DNA of 64,000 bases from Eucalyptus grandis (taxonomy: Eukaryota; Streptophyta; Magnoliopsida; Myrtales; Myrtaceae), in NCBI RefSeq assembly GCF_016545825.1, contig NC_052615.1:30811088-30875087 (forward strand), written 5' to 3'. The notes under the pieces were generated by a model that saw nothing but the letters and a program-made list of their open reading frames with translations, was not told the DNA's origin and did no database searches. Each line of letters opens with the position of its first letter. The first letter of the stretch is position 1. Shown in pieces: positions 56,501 to 64,000 of the stretch. The position numbers were made by a program, and so were the translations under genes.

Positions 56501-59500
56501 TGATTTTGCTTCATATTGTTTTCAGCTTTTTGTCTCAAGGAAATGTTAGCTGATATAAAACAATTTACTATTCAACTTTTTGTTTTGCTAAATTCTTCCT
56601 TGTTCCCTTAAAAATTTGTAATTTATAACATCAGAATCTCACTTAGTTTCATGTTTGAATGCGGGATTACTAGCATTATATGCATGTCGTGGAACTGTTT
56701 GGAGTAATTGGCTAGGGCAATGAAGCCCTGTAATTTCTTGTTTCTAGCCACAGCTAATTTATTTGTTGCTTTCAGTCCATAATATCCATTTCTTTCTAAG
56801 TTTAGATCTTCTGATGATCAATACCCTCGGTTGGTTTGTCAAAGTTTGAATCTCTTTGAGAGTCCACTTAAGATGGATTTGCTGAAAATTCTTCCCACTG
56901 TTTTCTTTCTCTGGCCCACAGGAGGTGGTTTTAGGTCCAGAAAACAGAAGTGCTATATCTGGCGATAACTTTTTAAGGGTGAACCTTATTGGAGATTTTG
57001 CTGGGTACACAAATATTCCGTCATTTGAGGACTTTTACCTCGTCATTCCAAGGCAGGTATGTCTCACATTTATTTGATTCTTCTAGTGTTGATAGACTTG
57101 GAGTTTTTCTACTCAAAAAAAATAAAAGTGCAGATTCTCTATCCTTTTCACTCAGTGTATATTGGAACCATAATGACTTCTTGCATGATGTTCAATAAAT
57201 TGATATTATCTAATATGCATGATTGTGAATGCATTGAGAAGGACCACACTGTTTCTTGTTGTCATCTATGTTTATTTTAGTCACATTTCAATTTCCCAGA
57301 TAATACATCATATTGCTTTAATTAATCTTTTCATCAGTACTACTTTTTGCATGTAAATTGGAACTTCATTTAGATGATTTTAGAAGAGGCAAGGTGGGTA
57401 TCTACCCCTCATCGTTGTTTATACGGTAAGCTGGTCAATTTTTTTCTTCAGCCCAACGTGTTTACATCTCATTTTAATGTGTGCATAACTTAGATGGATC
57501 TGTCTTTGATTATAAATAGACTGAGACAAAGACATGCATAGAAATGGAATTGCTTCAAGTATACAGATGGATAGTAATATCAAATCATTTGTCGTGTTGG
57601 AATAAACAGCAATTTGTTGGTCAATATTTATATCCAAGGTTTTTGAAGTATTCAATTGGGAAGTTCAGAATACATCTGATCTTCAAACGTGAAATGGAAA
57701 AGAAAAAATAAAAATAACAAGATCAACATTGGGTAACATCTTAGGCTCGACCTATCTTTCTTTTAGAGCATGCACATACACTTCTGTACGGCAGTGTAAG
57801 TCAGTAGCCAAATTGTAAATCGCCCCATTAATCAGCCTGTTATTTATCCTGAGACATTTTCTTGTTGTCTTAAAGAGTGGACCTGGTCAACCGCAGAATT
57901 TAGGGACGAATTTTTCTATGTGGATGCTGCTTGAGAGGGTCAGATTTACCTTGGATGGCATTGAATGCAACAAGATCGGCGTCAGTTATGAGGCTTTCAA
58001 TGGGCAACCAAATTTTTGCGCCTCACCTTTTGGAAGTTGCTTGCATAATCAACTGTGGAATTTCTGGGATGTTAGTCAATTCTACCCTTTCAGCTATAGT
58101 CTCAGAATTTATTTAATTTAGAGCTTTTGACACACGATACTATATTGCAGGCAACGTTTGAATTGCTGCACCTGCATCCTTATAGGGATATCTAGATATT
58201 ATTGTGTTATCTTCTATAATCAAATGTGAATTTGGTAGATTTGCATAAGCATAATAGTTCTTTCGCCCTTCTACAAATTGTGTTCTATATCTGTCTTGTC
58301 AATTTGTTCACATCTTCTGCTTAATCATAATTACTACTCACTACTTGGAACATCACCTCTCACAAAGAAGTTGACAGATATTGAGTGGTGTGTTATCCTG
58401 TGGCATGATTTGAAGCAGCTCTTTTTTCTTTGCTTTTTTTTTTCCTTTAATGAAAGGCTGACCAGAATAGAGTTGGGAGAAATCAGTTGCCGCTGTATGG
58501 TGTTGAAGGAAGATTTGAAAGGATAAATCAGCATCCAGTAAGGTTTTATTGAAGAATTCGGATATGTTCTTTAATTTCTGTTGTTGACAACCTTCATTTG
58601 GATGCAGAATGCAGGGAGTCATTCTTTCTCCATAGGAGTCACTGAAGTTCTTAACACAAACCTTTTGATAGAATTAAGAGCTGATGACATTGAATATGTA
58701 TATCAGAGGTTGACCTTATTTCTGCTGTTATATTTTTTTCACTTGCTTTGGTGAACCTAAGTATTGCCTGGTGACAGTCACTTGCATAGATTTAATTAGC
58801 ATCTTATCGTGTTGGTTCATAGCTTTTTGAAAAAACTATATATGTTCAATCTAGCTTGGCATTTTAAGGTTCTTTATATGACCCAATGGCTATTATGTAC
58901 AAGTTTTAGTTTTTCAAAGTTGAGATTGCAGTTACTGATTCTGCAGATCCTCTGTTGGGATTTCTCAGTATAGTTAGGATAGTTAGAATACGGGAAAGCC
59001 ATTGTCCTTGTCATTTTTTAACATTTCCTGTCATGTTTATCCAGTATCCTATAAAATGTGTACTTTTCCAATCTACTACTTGAGACAATAGAGTTGAAAT
59101 TAAGTAAAGCCAAATAATTTTCAGCCATTTATGTTACTTAAGTAATTATTACGTGATTAACTGATTCGTACCTTTCCTGTCTGTAGGAGCCCTGGAAAAA
59201 TCTTAAGTGTCACTGTTCCGACATTTGAAGCTTTGACTCAATTTGGAGTCGCTACAATCACAACAAAGAATACTGGTGAACTTGAAGCCTCATACAGCTT
59301 AACGGTACCCTCAAAGATCAGAAATTTTAGTGTATATATACATCATTTTGTCATTAGTGATCACACTTCAGTGTATACCTCAAGTTCTGCCAGGCACTTG
59401 ACTGGTTCTTTTTATTTGTTATGTTATTCATGTGCCTACAATTTTCATGGGTTACATAACACTGGAATTATGAAGCTTTTGTGTGGCAATAGCCAGCATT

Positions 59501-62166
59501 TTGCTAATGGAAGGACTCGTGGTGTGATTTCTACAGAATTTGAAGCATTTTCTTTTGTCGATGCTATGGTTCAGCTTGATGCGTTATGGACAACAATTCT
59601 TGGGTGCATTGTTGTTGTTCTCTTATTAATATTAGTCTGTTCCCCCTTCATGCATGTAGCTGTAGCATAGAGGCTACTAGACTAGATATTCCTCTTTCCA
59701 GATATAGTTATAATATATGTTCTCTTCTTCGAAATAATCATGATTAACTAATTGGGAGTTGTGGAAAGGAGTCACTTTTCGGTGGTAGGATATATAACAC
59801 CTTAGTTTGTCTATGTAATGAACCACTGCAATGTGGAAGAAAGGGATAGTCTTTATTCTTCATCTATCAAATTCTTGTCCCACCTTTTAGTGAGTAAAAG
59901 TTGAGGAGTTTTCAGTGATAATTGTCAAATAAATTATTCTAGAAAGAAACAACTTGCATAGAATGGAATGCGATAACTCAATTACTCTTCATAGCTTATG
60001 ATCTCAGACTGAATTTGGATAGTGCATCCTAGTTTAAATATCCATACTGCATATACAATTGGCTGTTATAGGAAACTACTTAATTCTCCTCTTTGACAAA
60101 CTATTTCCTCCGGCAGTTTGATTGCAACAGTGGTGTCACCCTCACAGAGGTAATTTTCTTTTAACTGATGTATTTTGAATATTTAGCTTGACAATGATGT
60201 AAAAGACTTTATTTTGATGACACAGGAACAATTTTTCATTATGAAGCCAAGTGAAATTTTGACTAGATCGTTTAAATTGTACCCGACAACAGATCAGGCA
60301 GCAAAATATATATGTGCAGGTATCAGTTACCGTGCTCAATGCTTAGTAGGGAAACTCAAATAGAGTAACTAATGGGGATTTGATAGTATAGCTTCCTGTA
60401 TGTTTTTTACTGCAGCTATTCTTAAGGATTCTGATTTCAGTGAGGTTGATCGAGCAGAATGCCAATTTAGTACTACAGCTACTGTCCTTGACAATGGATC
60501 ACAGGTGATGTTTAGTTCAAAGTCATGCTTTTTAAGTCACATAAAATCACTGATGAATGGCATCCTCGAAAGGATTGTTTGGATAAAAAGTTCTGTTATT
60601 GGAAATAGAGGACTCAATGATACTAGCTGTAAAATTCACTTCTGTTATTAAGAGTCTTGAATCAATGACTTCTTTGCAGATTACACCTTTTCAACAACCA
60701 AAGACAGGTATGAGTGGGTTTTTTGATTCCATCAAGGGCTTTTGGAGCAAATTATGGGCAGGTGTAATCGATTTCATCACGGGAAAAAGTTGCAGGTTAA
60801 TTTAACATTGTAGCATCTGTCAGGCGTGAAATATGTATTGTGTACACATTCATCGCATATCTTCAGTTCAGTCAATCAATGATTTATTTGACACTTCTTT
60901 TGGGCTTGAAGAAAATGTCTGTCCTCTCTTCTGGCATGTTTTTGTTATGTCAAGATGTTCATAGAATCAATTTGGTGTAAAATCTTACAATTTTTTCTTC
61001 TGGAGGATGATAGAAATGTCATTGGAACAAGGAGGGGAGAGAACAATAGTATTAGGTTTGACACAGAGAATACATTCAGTGTAGAGAAACATTTGTAGAA
61101 TACAATTAATGCGTCCGGTGTGTTTTATGTTCGTGATAGTATAACATGGAGTGGAATTGAATTTGCTGCTTCTTGTGTTTTAAAACTTTCATGAAAAATG
61201 GATAAAAACACAGCCCTTGGGAATAGAGTATGTGAGCGAAAAGATGTGAAGGATAAAAGTAGCTAAATATAATTATAAGAAATCATACAAGGCGAAGTGC
61301 ATGATTGCACGTTGTTATCTTGAGCAATTCTGCTGTTTATGTTCAGTAAATCTGTTATTACTACATACCATGCAGTCTCGCCTTTTGACTGGGACTCTAC
61401 TTTGCATGTAAGCCTGCTTTAGAATGGTTATATATGTACTACTGATGTATGGCCTTGTCAACAGGAGGGAATGCTCAGGTTTTTTCGACTTCAGATGCCA
61501 CATACAGTATATATGCATGAGCTGGGTCTTGATGTTTGGTCTACTTTTAGCGACGATTCCAACAGGTGAATCCACTTTTAATCTTGATTGGTAAGGTTGA
61601 TTGCCATTATAAGATAATAGTGCAATGAAATAACCACATGTGGTATTACAGTTCTCGTGTTGCTTTGGCTGCTGCATCAGAAAGGACTCTTTGACCCCCT
61701 TTATGATTGGTGGGAAGATCTTTTTCAAGATGACAGTCAGATTGTCCCAGGTGCTCGAAGACATGGAATTGATGCTAAATATCCCCATATGCACCATAGG
61801 AAGCACTATAGCAAGGGGATGATGTACCGCAAGCATAGTCTTTCCCACAAACGAAGTGTCCATCACCGTCATGAACACAGGCATCCAGATAGGGAGCCTG
61901 AGTATTATTATTATCTTCACCATGTTCACAAGGATAATGTCAAGCCTGGTCATGGAAAGAATTCAGGTTTTGCACAGGAGATTGCTTTGGATAGTTTAGA
62001 GGATGACAGAATTGGACACAGAAAGCGTAGAAAAGAAAGAGGGTCTTCTGGCAGAACCTCTGAACTGAGACAGCATGCTGACAACCGGCAACATGAACAC
62101 AAGAGATACAGCCATGGTCTACAGGATCAGACATGGTTGAGCCCACATCCCAAGAGAAGAGAGTGA
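53558..62166 (+). CDS. HAP2: HAP2/GCS1 gamete fusogen
   Basis: Eighteen exons fit one 750-aa frame: 53558-53761, 54040-54183, 54622-54710, 55086-55125, 55601-55658, 55745-55805, 56419-56497, 56922-57056, 57876-58070, 58457-58537, 58608-58708, 59187-59304, 60117-60149, 60226-60319, 60416-60504, 60680-60795, 61465-61565, 61652-62166. It has a signal peptide (residues 1-29), a large Cys-rich ectodomain with the conserved [19 protein letters not shown] and [16 protein letters not shown] parts, one membrane helix (about 560-588) and a His/Lys/Arg-rich cytosolic tail of about 160 residues. HAP2 sits on sperm-cell membranes and drives fusion with egg and central cell; it is a class II-type fusogen. 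Intron 3 has a GC donor (GAGAG|GCAAGA). Arabidopsis HAP2 is 705 aa. Confidence 0.93.
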
Positions 62167-62705
62167 TCAGTCAAATATGTAAGCATTGACTCCGGGGTGT
62201 TTTCAAGCTCTCTTAGAGAGATGGCTATTTTTGACTGATTCACTTTCTAAAGTGGAATATGTGTTGTACTAGACAGACCAGAGGAATAGAATCTTCTGAG
62301 GAATTCTTTGATGTAAAATGGACATGGAAGGTTCCGCAAAGATGTAATGTAGACATATACTGTTTATGCACTGTTCTTGTGTTTTTGCGGTCGGTTGGTT
62401 ACATTTTGTAACTCTTCCAACTTTTCAATTCCATTCAAGTTTTCACCCTTATTGGACATGCTGAGACAAGTAAAGGCAAAATTCTGTACTTTTTCTTGGG
62501 CAAAATTGTTGCTTGCTTTTGATTCTGGAAAGATTTTCCATTGGCTTCATGCATCTTGAAGTATATTGTTGACAACTGTTCCCTTCTCTAGCTTGTCAAC
62601 AGCCATTTTGATTGCTAGGCATCAAGCTGCAATACTTTTGCTTGCTGCTGAAACAAGACCATTGTTCTGGTTGCTGTTGTTCAGGTTTGGCTATCTAGAT
62701 GTACA
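62167..62705. other. Convergent 3' UTR space, HAP2 / P450
   Basis: 539 bp between the two stop codons. It probably holds both 3' UTRs; no other gene. Confidence 0.5.
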
Positions 62706-63969
62706 TTAGTTTTCCCTTTTTGCGAGCGACTCTTTCTCCCAGATTCGAATATGAAAGCCATCTGGAAATTGTAAACCCGGTGTGCGGACAGTATTGCCTC
62801 CTTTAATTGCTTGCCACCTAAAAATTTCATTAACAACATGGTTACTCTCACCATATGGGAGGCTCATTTTTCACTCTTGGACACTTGACTGTATTACCTG
62901 TATCTTGTCACTAGGCAATGGAGAAAAACCGCCATCTGAACCTTTGTGAAGTCAGTCCCAACACAGAATCTCATACCCCCACCAAAAGCCATAAATTGTT
63001 TAGATGCAACGTGTACATCCATCCCCTGTATGTATTGATTCTTAGTTAAAATTGGAAAATGATGAAGATTGCAAGAGATTTATTTTCTGCTGTTCTTTTT
63101 CTCTTTTTTGCTTGTATGGATTCATTATCTGTTTGCAGGTGAAGAAGAACAGAGAATTATGTGACCAACCTCCCATCTCCATGGATTAAATGTCAGAGGA
63201 TCTTCATATTTTGCTGGATTTAAGTGTACGGCTGGTGGACAAACCATAACAGCCCAACCTTCTGGTATGGTGTAGCCTGTCACCAAATAAAGGAACTTGT
63301 CAACATAGATTGTTCTTTCTTGTCTTACATAAACTTGTGTTAGATGAGTATCATTTCAACGTACCTTTGAATTGAATTTGTCTCAGTGCTTTCCGGAAGA
63401 TTCCTGGAACTATATTTGCGAGCCTGACTGTTTCATTTATCACCTGCAAGTGGACTTTAGCAGTAAGAAAGCTGTCTTATGCATGTATCATCTGTGTAGA
63501 ACTTGAAGGTAAATAAAAGTTCTTGCTCGCCTGAAATGTAAATGTCATTGATTTGTACTCCTTCCAGGTCAGTGCAGAATCAGCATCTTCCCTTTTCCTT
63601 ATGATGGCCTCGTGTTCTTCCTGAGATATATCTGAGTGTTTAGAGTATGTTGGCGAAACAAATTGTTTGGCTTGTTTCTGATACGAAGTACCCAAATCGT
63701 AGTCCGATTTTACTAACCGTCAATCTCTTCAGTGCCGTGGGGTTCTCTAAAAGAAACTTCATGGCTAATGTCAGAGCAAGGGAAGTAGTCTCAAAGCTGG
63801 CAAATAGTAACACAAACATTAAATCCAATGCGATTGCCTCTGTAAGAATTGTTCCCTCCTTTTGAAGTTCTTCAAGCACATAATCAAAAAAATCATTTTG
63901 TTGTTTCCTGGGCATCATCCTCCTTTCTTGTAGCAAGTTCTTCAGCATCCTCATTGCCCTTTTCCTTCC
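62706..63969 (-). CDS. Cytochrome P450, CYP87A-like, 3' six exons
   Basis: Minus-strand exons: 63969-63718, 63620-63531, 63443-63365, 63276-63170, 63025-62898, 62817-62706, all in frame; the 5' part lies beyond the right edge. I helix with ALDLMFVLLFASFETTSLAL, ExxR in INETVRLANIVPG, PERF-type region FNPWRW, and haem loop FGGGMRFCVGTD with the Cys ligand. The wording of these blocks matches the CYP87A family of the CYP85 clan, ER-anchored monooxygenases acting on steroid or triterpenoid-type substrates; the exact substrate is unknown. The second intron (63530-63444) has a GC donor (TTTCAG|GCGAGC). It is convergent with HAP2. Confidence 0.88.
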
Positions 63970-64000
63970 CTTTAGAATTAGGAAAAGGTTGGACCAAAAT
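63970..64000 (-). other. P450 intron, cut by window edge
   Basis: The TTCTAAAG acceptor precedes the first visible exon; the remaining bases are intron. Confidence 0.6.

Noticed and set aside
59233..59670. 145-codon frame running past HAP2 exon 12
   Set aside because: It is exon 12 read through into intron 12; the conserved protein needs the splice at 59304.

Overview
This window is nuclear DNA from a flowering plant. Genes are intron-rich, intergenic DNA is AT-rich and full of retroelements, and 5' UTRs carry GA/CT microsatellites. The gene set (HAP2/GCS1, RFC2, eL24, rhomboid, CYP87A-type P450, RING-H2 E3) is typical of a eudicot. The style of the dispersed repeats, including large GC-cored hAT-like MITEs, reminds me of Myrtales (Eucalyptus-like), but that placement is inference only. 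Exon models come from reading splice sites and frames by eye.

Layout. 1-3300: decayed repeat-rich coding remnant (possibly the C-terminus of a MULE-type transposase gene), a GRF zinc-finger ORF on the minus strand, then a telomere-like tandem repeat and a 30-bp minisatellite. About 3750-16360: a large Tat/Ogre-lineage Ty3/gypsy element on the minus strand with a 2.37-kb 5' LTR, tRNA-Arg-type primer-binding site, plant-mobile-domain ORF1, gag, protease with G-patch, an intron-like gap, RT, two RNase H domains and integrase. It is full of stops and frameshifts, and no 3' LTR is visible. It sits directly in a Ty1/copia element whose 3' half lies at 16361-18233. That copia copy had entered one copy of a duplicated promoter-type segment (18234-18880). 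The other copy (24700-26110) lies in front of a BAP-like C2 gene (26258-26829) and carries a MITE. 27-30 kb is AT-rich repeat DNA.

30-64 kb is the gene-dense part: a RING-H2 membrane E3 ligase (minus) head-to-head with RFC2 (plus), ribosomal protein eL24 (plus), a truncated LINE, a tandem rhomboid pair (a decayed copy followed by an intact RBL2-like protease), HAP2/GCS1 (plus, 18 exons, about 750 aa) and, tail-to-tail with it, the 3' part of a CYP87A-like P450 (minus) that leaves the window at the right edge.

Together the RING, RFC2, rhomboid, HAP2 and CYP87A genes look like one ancestral gene neighbourhood. From memory, their Arabidopsis relatives are split among three paralogous segments (At1g12740-12760, At1g63120-63170, At4g11680-11720). 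The genes have unrelated functions (DNA replication clamp loading, translation, intramembrane proteolysis, gamete fusion, ubiquitination, oxidative metabolism), so the neighbourhood is inherited synteny, not a pathway cluster. Two host genes carry a one-base deletion in a G homopolymer, which looks more like base-calling error than real mutation. Three introns in three genes use GC-AG splice sites.
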